A stretch of 64,000 bases of DNA, taken from DASVTU01 sp036387415 (GTDB lineage: Bacteria; Acidobacteriota; Blastocatellia; Pyrinomonadales; Pyrinomonadaceae). Where the stretch lies: positions 1-64,000 of the forward strand of contig DASVTU010000008.1 in the NCBI GenBank assembly GCA_036387415.1, read 5' to 3'. How positions within the stretch are numbered: position 1 is the stretch's first letter; the number at the start of each line of letters is the position of its first letter. The notes below the pieces were generated by a model that worked only from the letters and a program-made list of their open reading frames with translations, was not told the origin of the DNA and made no database searches. Position numbers and translations under genes: made by a program. This document shows positions 6,756 through 15,919 of the stretch, piece after piece.

Positions 6756-9700
6756 CTGCCTCTCCCGTCTCCGGCGCGGGCGGCGTGGGAATCCGCACGG
6801 CCACGGTTGCGCCATCACCCGACTGCGATTCAATCTCGACCGTGCCACCGACGAGCGCGGCACGTTCGCGCATGCCGATTAGCCCTAGCCCTTTGTCGTC
6901 AGCCTTTAATATCTGCTGCAAGTCGAAACCTCTGCCGTCGTCTTCGATGATGAGTGAGACTTGACCAACACGACGTTCGAGCACAACGGCGACGCTGGCG
7001 GCTTCGGCGTGTTTGGCGACGTTGTTGAGAGCTTCCTGCGCGATGCGATAGAGCGCGGTTTCAATCTCCGGCGTCAAGCGTTCCCTGTCCATGCCGCTCG
7101 CGTGCAGTTGGACGTGAATGCCGACATGTTTTGACCAATTCTGGACGTAGGTGGAGAGCGCGGACTTTAAGCCGAGATCGTCGAGCGCCGTCGGGCGCAT
7201 TTCCCAGACCATGTGGTCAACGTCGGCGTCGAGTTGCATGGCAATCGTTTGTAATGCTTCGACCTGTTCGCACAGGTTCTCCTGCTTACCACAATCTTCT
7301 TTCACCGCGTCGAGTTTCAGTTTGAGCGCGGTCAATTGCTGCCCGAACTGGTCGTGCATCTCGCGTGCGATGCGGCGGCGTTCGTCCTCTTGCGCGAAGA
7401 CGATGCGGCGCAGCAACTCGACGCGCTCGCCTTCGATGCGTTGCCGCTCTCTGACTTCTTCCTGCAAAACGGCGTTCATTTCGGAGAGTGTGGCGGTCCG
7501 CTCCGCGACTCGTCGCTCCAATTCCTCATGCGACTTTTGCAGTTTCGCTTCGCTGCTGCGGATAACTTCTTCGGCTCGTTTGCGTTCCGTGTAGTCGCGC
7601 GTCGAACCTGCGACCACCTCCACCGTCCCGTCAGCGGCGAAGACAGGAGTAAAGATATACTCATAAAACCCTTGCGCGCCGGATGGGCTGGTGTAGGGTG
7701 TTTCGTCCCTGATTCCCTGTCGCGTGTCGATGACTTGTTGAATCTGTTGCTGAAGCCGCGACGCCAGATGTTCAGGATATTGGAGGTCGAAGAAATTCTT
7801 GCCCATGGCTTCTTCGAGCTTTAACCCCCAGAGATCGAGCAAGGGCTGGTTGGCGTAGATGAAACGCCCGTCGCGGTCGAAGATGTAGGCAAAGTCGGTG
7901 ATAGATGAAAGCGTGGTGTTGAAGACGTTGGACTGTCGCTCAAATTGGCGCGTCAGTTTTATCAGCGAATCTTCCTGCCGCTTGCGCTCGGTGATGTCGA
8001 TGGAAACCCCGACAATGCCAATTAAATTCCCTTCGCTATCGTGGATAGGCGAGTTGATAATTTGTGCCGGAAAGGTCGTGCCGTCGCGTCGCTGCACATT
8101 AAACTCTCCAAACCAGCTTTTGCCCTGTCGCAGTTGAGACATAATCTCAAGAGCTTGCTTGGACATTATTTCCGGCATTGTCAACTCCATAATCTGACGA
8201 CCGATAGCTTCTTGTGCCGTCCATCCGTAGAGCTTTTGGGCAAACTGATTCCAGTAGATAACAATTCCGTCCGGGTTTGTGGCAATTACAGACTGTTCGA
8301 CGGCATCCAGCAAACGTGCTTGAAAACGTATGGACTCATCCGCAGCTATTTTGCGCTCGGTGAGGTCGCGTGTAATCATCGCGTAGCCATGCACCGCGCC
8401 CGATTTGACGCGCTCGTCACGCAGGAGCGACAAGAAGCCGCTCGCGTAAAAGCGCGTGCCGTCCTTGCGAACGTACCAACGTTCATCACTCACGCTGCCG
8501 CGTTCGTTGGCCTCGCGCATCTCGCGTTTCATCACCTGATGTTCGCGGTCTTCGGGCGTGAGCAGCAACGCAGTAGAGTTCCCGATGATTTCGCTCTCAG
8601 CGTAGCCAAACAGAGTCCGCGCGCCGATGTTCCAGTAATCAATGCGCCCGTCAGCGTCCATCGTGTAGATGGCGTGACCCTTTGCGCTCTCCACAAGCAG
8701 CGCCATACGCTCTTTCGCTTCGAGCAGAGATGCTTCCGCGTGTTTGCGCTTGGTGATGTCGATAAAGGTCAGGATGACGCCTTCGATGTCGTTCTCAGTC
8801 GAACGATACGGGGACACCTGAGCGATGTACCAACGCCCGTCGCGGCTCGCTACTTCGCGAGACGTTTGATGTAACTCGTCGAGAACCCGCTTCACGTCCT
8901 GCAACATGTCCGGGTAATCGAGTTTGTGCGTGATGTCCGAGAGGGAGCGCCCCGTATCCGACGCAATCACACTGAAAAGGTCTTGTGCGCGCGGCGTGTA
9001 GAATTTGATGTTCAAGTCACCATCAACGAAGACGGTCGCCAAATTGGTTGACGTGATTAAATTTCGCAAGTCGCTGTTGGAGACGGCGAGTTCGTCGATT
9101 TTCTGCTTCAACTCGCCATTGATGGTCTGAATTTCTTCGTTGACCGATTGCAACTCTTCCTTGCCCGTCTCAAGTTCTTCGGTCGCCGAACGAAGCTCCT
9201 CATTCATCGCTTGCAGTTCCTCGTTCGAGGCTTTCAGTTCTTCGGTTTGCGTCTCGTACTGCTCGATGGTCGCCTGATGCTGCTCTTTCGACCTTTGCAA
9301 TTCCTCTTCCAAAAGACGCAAGACCGGCTCTGATTCGTCTGCGCCATGCTCGCCGCTTTCTGCGCCCGTCAATCCTTCAACCTCATCAAAGAGGACGAGA
9401 AAGTAATTATTCGATACTCCCGCTGCATCGCCGCTGACGGGACGGGCAATCATGTTGACGTAAAAATCGCGATCGTCGCGTTTGATTCGCACGCGCCGCG
9501 CTTCAAACGATTTCCCTGTCTGCGCCGCTTGAAACAGGGCTGTGCGAAGTTCAATCCGAAGCTCTGGATGCACGACTTTCAGGAGATTGTGCGACGGCTC
9601 GCCGCCCACGAATTGCAGGAATCTTCCCGCGTGGTCGGACAGATGAACGATGTCGTAAGCCGCATCGATGATGACGCTCGGCGGCGCGTACTGCTCCAAA

Positions 9701-11319
9701 AGTTTTTGATGAAACTCGCCGAAAGAAATCCTCTGCCGCTCGCGCACCCCTTCCGTCTGCGATGCGGAACCGTGCCGCGGCAGAGGGATGCCGAGCGGCA
9801 GGCTCGGCACACGCGTGGCGGTGCGTGCGACGCTTTCGGCGCGAAAGATACGTTGCTTTTTATCCACGGTCGCAAACAGACGCGCCGCGCCCTCTGCCGA
9901 TTCCGAGTTGCCCAGAAACAGAAACCCGTTGGGGCGCATCACGAAATGAAACAACTCGAAGATATGCATCTGCGCTTCGCGATTGAGGTAAATCAGCAAA
10001 TTGCGACAGGTGATAGCGTCGAGTTTCGAGAACGGCGGGTCTTTAATCAGATTATGGACGGCAAACAACACTCGCTCGCGCACGTCCTTCTTGATACGAT
10101 AACCGCCCGTCTCTTTCGTGAAGAAACGGCGCAGGCGTTCCGGCGATACATCCGCCTCGATGGTCTCCGTGTAGCTGCCGTCGCGCGCCGTCGCAATCGC
10201 CGCTTCGTCAATGTCTGTGGCGAATATTTGAATCGCGGGCGGCGACGGGAGCCGTTCCGCACGTTCCAGAAGCAGCATCGCCACCGAATATGCCTCTTCG
10301 CCCGTCGCACAACCCGCCACCCACACGCGCACCATGTCGCCCGTCGTCTTTTCGTGAAAGAGCAGCGGCACGACTTCACGCTCCAACTCGTCAAAGGCCG
10401 CGCGGTCACGAAAGAAGTTCGTCACACTGATGAGCAAATCTTTTAATAACGCCTGCGTCTCCATCGGATGTTCGCGCATAAAATCGCGGTACGCCGTGAG
10501 GGTCTGCAAACCGTTGACCTGTAAACGCCGCTCGATACGACGCAAAACGGTCGCGCGCTTGTAGTGTGTGAAGTCGTGTCCCGTGTGCGAGCGCAAGAGC
10601 ATGAAGATATCGCGCAGGGCTGCTTCGTCCCCGTCTTCCTGACTAACGACGGGCGGCGGTTCTGTCTCCGGCGGCAACTTGATGCGGCTCGCGTTGCGCC
10701 AGATTTCGATGAGCTTGTCCGGCATCTGCGTGACGGGCAGCACGAAATCGACCAGACCGCTATTGATGGCATGGCGCGGCATCGAATCATGTTCGGCGTC
10801 TTTCGGGTCTTGCGCGAACGCCAGCCCGTTCTGCTCCTTGATGCGTTTCAGGCCGTTCGTACCATCCGAACCCATCCCCGACAGCACGATGCCGACAGCC
10901 ATTTGCTTATGCGTCTCGCCGAGCGTGCGAAAGAACAGGTCGATGGCGACTTGCTTGCCTCCGCGCAACGGTTGCGGCTCGCTGAGTTTTATATGCCCGT
11001 CGCTCATCTCAAGATTCTTCGTCGGCGGGATAACGTAGACGTGGTTCGGCTCGACCCTGACGGCTTCGGTGACTTGCGTGACGGGCATCTCGGTCGTTGC
11101 CTGCAACAACGCGGCGGCGTGGCTCTCATGCTTCGGCGACAGGTGCATGATAACGACGAAGGCCATCCCGCTCTCGGCTGGCATGTGCGTGAAAAAGCCC
11201 TTCAACGCCTGCAACCCGCCCGCCGACGCGCCTAGCCCGATGACGGGAAAAGACGCAGCACCTTTAGGCGTCTGTGACCCCGGCTCTGTGTGTGAGTTTT
11301 GCACAATGCTATCGTCCAT
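6748..11319 (-). CDS. CheB-CheR-PAS-histidine kinase fusion protein
   Basis: A 1523-residue cytoplasmic signalling protein. Order: CheB methylesterase (about 25-210; GASAGG nucleophile Ser, HLSPKHES His, MGSDGTNG Asp); CheR methyltransferase (about 240-500; SAM-binding GCATGEEAYS); a PAS-like segment; a long Glu/Gln-rich coiled coil (about 665-755); about four PAS domains (to about 1270), most ending in an ITERKR/ITKRK-type PAC signature; a HisKA_3 dimerisation domain with its His in REMHDQFGQQL (about 1323); and a HATPase_c domain (DDGRGF, GLGLIGMRER). There is no membrane span. Catalytic residues of all enzyme parts appear present. No chemoreceptor gene is nearby, so the methylation domains may act on the protein itself or serve as sensors. 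Coupled to the NarL-type regulator downstream. Confidence 0.92.
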   Translation of the reverse strand: MDDSIVQNSHTEPGSQTPKGAASFPVIGLGASAGGLQALKGFFTHMPAESGMAFVVIMHLSPKHESHAAALLQATTEMPVTQVTEAVRVEPNHVYVIPPTKNLEMSDGHIKLSEPQPLRGGKQVAIDLFFRTLGETHKQMAVGIVLSGMGSDGTNGLKRIKEQNGLAFAQDPKDAEHDSMPRHAINSGLVDFVLPVTQMPDKLIEIWRNASRIKLPPETEPPPVVSQEDGDEAALRDIFMLLRSHTGHDFTHYKRATVLRRIERRLQVNGLQTLTAYRDFMREHPMETQALLKDLLISVTNFFRDRAAFDELEREVVPLLFHEKTTGDMVRVWVAGCATGEEAYSVAMLLLERAERLPSPPAIQIFATDIDEAAIATARDGSYTETIEADVSPERLRRFFTKETGGYRIKKDVRERVLFAVHNLIKDPPFSKLDAITCRNLLIYLNREAQMHIFELFHFVMRPNGFLFLGNSESAEGAARLFATVDKKQRIFRAESVARTATRVPSLPLGIPLPRHGSASQTEGVRERQRISFGEFHQKLLEQYAPPSVIIDAAYDIVHLSDHAGRFLQFVGGEPSHNLLKVVHPELRIELRTALFQAAQTGKSFEARRVRIKRDDRDFYVNMIARPVSGDAAGVSNNYFLVLFDEVEGLTGAESGEHGADESEPVLRLLEEELQRSKEQHQATIEQYETQTEELKASNEELQAMNEELRSATEELETGKEELQSVNEEIQTINGELKQKIDELAVSNSDLRNLITSTNLATVFVDGDLNIKFYTPRAQDLFSVIASDTGRSLSDITHKLDYPDMLQDVKRVLDELHQTSREVASRDGRWYIAQVSPYRSTENDIEGVILTFIDITKRKHAEASLLEAKERMALLVESAKGHAIYTMDADGRIDYWNIGARTLFGYAESEIIGNSTALLLTPEDREHQVMKREMREANERGSVSDERWYVRKDGTRFYASGFLSLLRDERVKSGAVHGYAMITRDLTERKIAADESIRFQARLLDAVEQSVIATNPDGIVIYWNQFAQKLYGWTAQEAIGRQIMELTMPEIMSKQALEIMSQLRQGKSWFGEFNVQRRDGTTFPAQIINSPIHDSEGNLIGIVGVSIDITERKRQEDSLIKLTRQFERQSNVFNTTLSSITDFAYIFDRDGRFIYANQPLLDLWGLKLEEAMGKNFFDLQYPEHLASRLQQQIQQVIDTRQGIRDETPYTSPSGAQGFYEYIFTPVFAADGTVEVVAGSTRDYTERKRAEEVIRSSEAKLQKSHEELERRVAERTATLSEMNAVLQEEVRERQRIEGERVELLRRIVFAQEDERRRIAREMHDQFGQQLTALKLKLDAVKEDCGKQENLCEQVEALQTIAMQLDADVDHMVWEMRPTALDDLGLKSALSTYVQNWSKHVGIHVQLHASGMDRERLTPEIETALYRIAQEALNNVAKHAEAASVAVVLERRVGQVSLIIEDDGRGFDLQQILKADDKGLGLIGMRERAALVGGTVEIESQSGDGATVAVRIPTPPAPETGEADE

Positions 11320-11803
11320 GAGATTCCCGCTCTATCACTTTTGCAACAAAGTATCACACGAAACATAAACAGACGTAGCTCGTTTCGGGCGGCTCACGCA
11401 TGATGTGAGACTTCACGGCATCATAAGCGACGTAGGGCGGCGAGTATCAGGTATCGCGCCGACGAGTTACAACGCTACCGCCTCGCGGCACTCGGCCTCC
11501 TCATCCGAACGCAAACGCCAAAGAAGCACTCCGCCGGATAATGACCCGATAAACGAGTCGAAGCCGAAGCACATCGGCGTTAAAGTCCGGCGCGTAATTC
11601 TACCGTTAGCCCTAAGGTGCACAGACTGTATAATTGCATATCAACAAACGAATATGCAGGACTTTCTGAATTGTCGGGTAAAGCCTCTGTGAAGGGAAAA
11701 TTCGTTGGATTGTTTGTGCAGATAACGCTTCGATTGAGTGTGGCAGTATGAAAATTGCGGATGTATTAACTTCCTAAAGGTGAGGCGGCTAGAAAATTAA
11801 TGC
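11320..11803. other. Intergenic region between kinase and second attC array
   Basis: About 480 bases. Short open frames exist but show no family features or ribosome sites. AT content rises toward the right, at the border with the AT-rich cassette gene. I see no complete attC here, so the array boundary on this side is not marked by a site. Confidence 0.4.
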
Positions 11804-13465
11804 TCACCTACTTGGCTGTTTCATCATTCTTTTAATACTATCAATTTCACCTTGAATCACCTTGATTTCTTCTACAAGTGTATTAATCTCTTCTTCTTCA
11901 AATTGATTCTCAGTATATTTTTTGCGTTTATAATCGTCTCTATACTTCTCCAAATATCTTTGTGGGTTGAAGGATGCACTTCTTATACTTGAATATAAAT
12001 ATCCTAATAAAATAGGGACAACACTAATTACCCAAACCCACGGTTCCATCACCGTCCAGGTAAATAAGTAAATACAAAGAATCGGTATAAAAAAACAGAT
12101 TATAAGTAAGACACAAAAGATGAACTTAGTCCGCGTTACTTTTCTTTCTATATCTAAAGAGAGCGTATTCCTAAGCGATTTTAATGTATCGAGCGACTTT
12201 TTCTTTTCTTGTAAAAGCTCCTCTTTTTCACTTTTTGAAAGGCTTAAATTAACAGACTCTCTTAAAACACGTATTTCCTCATCTCTATTTTCAGTAATTA
12301 TCGCGACATTCGTCGTCGGACTTTTCTGAGATTTCCCTTCCTTCTTTTGTTTAACTGTCGGAGGTAGATTATTTATTGTTTCTAACAACTGCTTGGAGTA
12401 ATCAATCGGCCTAACTTCTATATGAGGAATTGTTGCAATAGCATTTATTTTATCAATTAGTGCACTGAGAGATGTGGGGTTGCTTGTCACGTCGATAAGG
12501 ACGTGCCAGTGTGCAAAATGTGCGTCATCCTCAATTCTATTATATGAACTAATTATATTATATTCAGGGTGTATGTCATGGATAGCTTCGGTAAATTCGT
12601 GTATCGCTCCCACATGGTTGCCATGAATTATCTCTAAATGTGCCACTAAGAGCTTAGGGTCAAAAAATCTGATGATTATATATTTTTCTTCTGTATCCGA
12701 AAAAATAGTTCCTTGAATTGTATCCAAATCAATATTTATCCAGTCAGATAAATCCAATGCGGTCAAGAGGTATCGTTCTAAACCAATGCCTGTTTTCTTG
12801 ACAGGGATAGGGCGCGGGTTTCTGTAAAAATTTACCAGGGCATCATATTCAATTTGATTCTTTCTGTTGCTTGAACGAGCGCCATCGACGATCTCGTTCT
12901 CACTAATTCCATTGACGACCTCATTTTCGCTGATATTAGTAAGAAATTTTATTGGCTCAAATTTTTGAATTGTGATTCCAAAATCTTCTTCATTATCCTC
13001 GACAGAGAATTTGTTTTTTATTCCGTCCCAAAGTTCTGCATTCGGAATCTCTTTTACCTTTCTATCTTTTACAACAAACCTTTCAAAATACTTACCGAAG
13101 TCTGCAATTATTGATACTGTAAAATCCTGCTCATAGTTAGCAATTAAACTTTCTTGAATAAATATATTGACTTCTAAATCCTTGAGAATCTTAGTGATTT
13201 TTCTTGTTAATCCCGGTCGGTCAATGGCACTAATTTCCAACTTCCATATATGCGTCCAATTTTGCGGACTAAACAACGAAATTATTACTTCACGGATATC
13301 TACTTTACGTTTACTTTTAGGTAGCTCATGTTCTGTTTTTCTAGGATATACATAAATCTGTGTGCCGGAAAGCAATCCAATTGAGGCTCTGTGATAATGC
13401 TCCAAACTAACTTCTATTCGCCCATTTTTAGATTCAAAAGTGCGGATTCCTGAGATGAATTTCAT
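11804..13465 (-). CDS. AT-rich protein with ACT-like domain and two membrane spans
   Basis: A 553-residue protein of unknown function. Around residues 88-140 the segment EISAIDRPGLTRKITKILK, followed by a predicted sheet, resembles an ACT ligand-binding domain. A second HLEIIHGNHVGAIHEF stretch near 280 may be another ACT-like copy. A charged, probably coiled-coil part (about 370-435) precedes two membrane spans (about 440-495) and a Lys/Glu-rich C-terminal coiled coil. This predicts an inner-membrane protein with a cytosolic sensor domain. Its base composition is clearly more AT-rich than the genes on either side, a sign of recent acquisition. ATG 13465 is preferred; the frame is open to 13519, inside the attC-like site. 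Confidence 0.65.
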   Translation of the reverse strand: MKFISGIRTFESKNGRIEVSLEHYHRASIGLLSGTQIYVYPRKTEHELPKSKRKVDIREVIISLFSPQNWTHIWKLEISAIDRPGLTRKITKILKDLEVNIFIQESLIANYEQDFTVSIIADFGKYFERFVVKDRKVKEIPNAELWDGIKNKFSVEDNEEDFGITIQKFEPIKFLTNISENEVVNGISENEIVDGARSSNRKNQIEYDALVNFYRNPRPIPVKKTGIGLERYLLTALDLSDWINIDLDTIQGTIFSDTEEKYIIIRFFDPKLLVAHLEIIHGNHVGAIHEFTEAIHDIHPEYNIISSYNRIEDDAHFAHWHVLIDVTSNPTSLSALIDKINAIATIPHIEVRPIDYSKQLLETINNLPPTVKQKKEGKSQKSPTTNVAIITENRDEEIRVLRESVNLSLSKSEKEELLQEKKKSLDTLKSLRNTLSLDIERKVTRTKFIFCVLLIICFFIPILCIYLFTWTVMEPWVWVISVVPILLGYLYSSIRSASFNPQRYLEKYRDDYKRKKYTENQFEEEEINTLVEEIKVIQGEIDSIKRMMKQPSR

Positions 13466-13502
13466 GGTGTTTGAGAAGTGAAGATTTGTAAGAGCAATGC
13501 TA

Positions 13503-13626
13503 CCGCAACCCTTTAGCATTGCGAGGGTTATATCACAGACGAAGCAATTTGCAAACGATTTGCTATTATAAGGAATAATCGCAGGTATGCTATCGCGGGT
13601 CGGGCGGGTTGAATGAGTTGTTAGAT
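13503..13626 (-). other. attC-like site (degenerate left end)
   Basis: The right end GGGTTGAATGAGTTGTTAGAT (13606-13626) is a clear attC right box with stem. The left box CCGCAAC (13503-13509) and its stem match only in part, so the left boundary is uncertain. Confidence 0.5.
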
Positions 13627-13816
13627 GTGGCGTCTCCGCAATGATAGCGCGCTTGCAGAAAATCTATTCGGTCATTACTGACCACATACACGATACGTTG
13701 CTCTTGTGTTAAGCCCCACCATCACAAGAGCAACTTTATGATCTATCTCCACCCAACACTTCAAACCTTCCTGGAACTCTGGGTGAGAGAAAATAAGCCG
13801 ACCGGGAGGCTTTGTA

Positions 13817-13873
13817 TCAAGACTCCATCTTGACGGATGAATGCCTCGCCCATCCGTCAAGATGGAGTCTTGA
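13817..13873. repeat. Perfect 23-bp hairpin beside an attC right box
   Basis: The arms 13817-13839 and 13851-13873 are exact inverted copies around an 11-base loop. GTTAGGC follows at 13881-13887 and contains the stop codon of the AP2-domain gene. No convincing RYYYAAC partner is found to the left (ACCCAAC at 13751 is the best candidate, with little stem). It may be the long central hairpin of a large attC, or a separate insertion. Confidence 0.7.
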
Positions 13874-13881
13874 GCGACTTG

Positions 13882-14382
13882 TTAGGCGGCGCACACCTTG
13901 CCCAATGTCTCCGCCCACTTGCTTACTACTACCTTCCCATACATCTCTTGCTCTTTCTGCCGACGAATCGCACATGCTCTACGAAAAGCACCCAACTCCC
14001 CGTGCTTCTTAATCGAGACGCATGTTTGCCCCTTCTTTTCTCTTCCTGCGTGCCACGACACTTGATATACCTCATTCAGGTAAATCGTCCCGTCTTTTCC
14101 TTTGTATTTCTTGACCGCTCGGCGCACTCCGACCACGCCGCTATTGTTGCGTGGGTTATTGCCCACCACTACCCAATCCGTGCGCGGCTTGCCTAACTCC
14201 TTCTCAAGCTGATTGCGGCATTCAACGGCCTTCTTCAGACCTGCTTCCTTACCGCCATGAGCCTTATCACTAATGAATTTGGACTTGGTGACATTCTTTA
14301 ATCTCACCCTAACATACCAACCGACAGTCTTTCGTTCCGGGCAATCAATACGGCTGATGCCCTTATGACCACTCTTCGCCAT
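13882..14382 (-). CDS. AP2-domain protein (cassette gene)
   Basis: A 166-residue basic protein. Its first part (about 1-60) has a GISRIDCPERKTVGWYVRV strand set, and its second (about 75-150) has GVVGVRRAV, YQVSWHA and an AFRRACAIRR helix. Both halves resemble the AP2/ERF DNA-binding fold, known in bacteria and phages often beside HNH endonucleases. There are no HNH residues here, so this is likely a pure DNA-binding protein. The ATG at 14382 has AGGGAA upstream. The stop codon lies inside an attC right box, a strong sign of a cassette gene. Confidence 0.75.
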   Translation of the reverse strand: MAKSGHKGISRIDCPERKTVGWYVRVRLKNVTKSKFISDKAHGGKEAGLKKAVECRNQLEKELGKPRTDWVVVGNNPRNNSGVVGVRRAVKKYKGKDGTIYLNEVYQVSWHAGREKKGQTCVSIKKHGELGAFRRACAIRRQKEQEMYGKVVVSKWAETLGKVCAA

Positions 14383-14480
14383 AATTTCCCTGACCCTTTC
14401 TTGGGGATTAAATTTTCGGTGAGTAAGGAGAAGTTATCGCCTCATGGCTTAGATGTCAAAGAGCTAGAAAGCATTTGGCG

Positions 14481-14585
14481 GCCTAGCAGCAGCATTCACC
14501 CCTAAACGCGAGCCAGCGCGACTTTCATCCGACAGCTTGAATGTTTGTTTAGTTGTGGCGCGGCGGGTTAATTCGAGCGTTAGAT
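14481..14585 (-). other. attC-like site
   Basis: Left end GCCTAGCAGCAGCATTCACCC and right end GCGGGTTAATTCGAGCGTTAGAT. Reversed and complemented, the right arm matches the left at about two thirds of positions. The left box has one departure from consensus. Confidence 0.6.
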
Positions 14586-14598
14586 GCAGGGTGCATTC

Positions 14599-15114
14599 TT
14601 ATATCAACTTGTAGAAAACCACTGTAGTAATCAATGCATTGTCGGCGTTGCGCGCGTACTGTGGGATGACCCCTGCGCACGTATAACCACAATTCACATA
14701 TAACTGCTCAGCAGTGCTTCCTTGCTCTGTATCAAGCACAAGAAGCGTCCGCCCCGCCTTGCGCGCGGCTTCTTCTACCGCACCCATGAGTGCACGCGCA
14801 ATCCCGTGACGACGAAAACGCGTGTGCACCAGAAGCTTCTGGACTTCTGCACGATGCAAGCCATTCTGTTTGGTAACGAGTGCAAGCTGCACTACGCCCG
14901 TCACGTCACCCGCTTCGCTCGAAACAAGTAGCAGGCGCTTGCCTTGCGCGACTTCATTCAAGGTTTCCAACCAATAGTCTTCAGCTGCCTCAAATGTCAG
15001 AGGCGGCAAGAAGCCGACCGACGAGCCGCTATCAACTGTATCCTGTAAAAGAGCCACCAACTGTGGCAGGAGCGGTTTTGCCTGTTCCTCAGATAAAAGT
15101 TCAATCTCGTACAT
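14599..15114 (-). CDS. GNAT-family N-acetyltransferase (cassette gene)
   Basis: A 171-residue GNAT fold. The acetyl-CoA-binding motif A is visible as VQKLLVHTRFRRHGIARAL (about 89-107), followed by LLVLDTEQGSTAEQLYVNCGY (motif B, about 124-144). The N-terminal half includes a FLPPLTFEAAEDYW segment seen in small-molecule acetyltransferases. The substrate cannot be assigned; antibiotic or amino-acid acetylation are both possible for a cassette-borne GNAT. It lies between two attC-like sites, ending 13 bases from one. Confidence 0.85.
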   Translation of the reverse strand: MYEIELLSEEQAKPLLPQLVALLQDTVDSGSSVGFLPPLTFEAAEDYWLETLNEVAQGKRLLLVSSEAGDVTGVVQLALVTKQNGLHRAEVQKLLVHTRFRRHGIARALMGAVEEAARKAGRTLLVLDTEQGSTAEQLYVNCGYTCAGVIPQYARNADNALITTVVFYKLI

Positions 15115-15172
15115 GGGTTACACGTAAGGGGAAGACTCCCCATTAAGATGCTTGAACAACGCAACACGCAGA

Positions 15173-15271
15173 GCATAACAATGCCATACAGCCGACCGCA
15201 AAATAGCGTTGTTTTTATTCGTGAGACTTGCTGATAATCAAGTTGGGCGCGGCGACTGAGGGGCGTTATTG
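15173..15271 (-). other. attC-like site
   Basis: Left box GCATAAC (15173-15179) and right box GTTATTG (15265-15271). The arms CCATACAGCCGACCGC and GCGCGGCGACTGAGGGGC pair with few mismatches. Confidence 0.65.
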
Positions 15272-15285
15272 CGACGGCGCGAACA

Positions 15286-15786
15286 TTAAGGCTGCCGAAT
15301 AAGCCGCAGATCGCCTGTCCCTGACAAATCAATAAACTCAAACTCAATATCTGCTCCTACTCCCGGAATATACCTATACTTCCAAATCTCTCCAGAACTT
15401 GTGTTTTGCTTTTCATGCGGCTCGCTGTGAAGGATATGTGTGCGCCCACGATCAGTTCGCCAGCCCGCCATATCGCCGAAAGTAAAATTACTATTGGCAT
15501 AAGTCACGCGTTCATAATGCTCATCTCGATACTCATTCTCTTCTGTATCCGCATCAGGATCGCGCCTCTGCCAAAACGCGACAACATACTGCTCGCGTTC
15601 CTCATCCGTTTTTAACTCTAAGAAGCGTTGCTTTTCATCGGGCGTGATAATGTAAGCCACATCTTCATTCAACCATTTATGATACTTGTCCCTTTCGTTG
15701 GACTGACCATACGAAATGACAGAACTTAGAACTAAGGCAGCAGCAAGACAGTACAGGAATATTCTCCGCAACAGTTGCTTCCTCAT
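15286..15786 (-). CDS. GWxTD-domain protein (cassette gene)
   Basis: A 166-residue protein with an N-terminal signal peptide or anchor (LLRRIFLYCLAAALVLSSV, about 4-22), then WLNEDVAYIIT, an AFWQRRDPDADTEENE block and the motif GWRTDRGRTHILH, the hallmark of the GWxTD domain found mainly in Acidobacteriota and Bacteroidota. The domain's function is unknown. It probably acts in the cell envelope. The ATG at 15786 is chosen because it lies just beyond an attC; the open frame continues to 15942 only by reading through that attC. The cassette setting is unusual for a lineage-typical domain. Confidence 0.8.
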   Translation of the reverse strand: MRKQLLRRIFLYCLAAALVLSSVISYGQSNERDKYHKWLNEDVAYIITPDEKQRFLELKTDEEREQYVVAFWQRRDPDADTEENEYRDEHYERVTYANSNFTFGDMAGWRTDRGRTHILHSEPHEKQNTSSGEIWKYRYIPGVGADIEFEFIDLSGTGDLRLIRQP

Positions 15787-15802
15787 CACACGAAGTTGAG
15801 TG

Positions 15803-15904
15803 GCATAACGCTGGAATTGAGTCGCGCCGCAAATAACTGAGCTAACGACAAGTCTCGCATGAAAGGTTGGCTCATTCGGCGCCGACTCGAATGACTTGTT
15901 AGGA
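15803..15904 (-). other. attC-like site
   Basis: Left box GCATAAC (15803-15809) and right box GTTAGGA (15898-15904). The arms GCTGGAATTGAGTCGCGCC and GGCGCCGACTCGAATGACTT pair well. Confidence 0.65.
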
Positions 15905-15919
15905 GCGTGTTGCACAAAA

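Noticed and set aside
11405..11692. Rightward ORF of 95 codons in the spacer after the kinase
   Set aside because: No family features, unusual composition and no ribosome site.
13751..13757. ACCCAAC as the left box of a full attC ending at 13887
   Set aside because: The inner arms do not pair with the right end; kept only as a possible candidate beside the hairpin.
13675..13860. Leftward ORF of 61 codons beside the perfect hairpin
   Set aside because: It starts inside the hairpin arm, lacks a ribosome site and matches no family; too weak to call.
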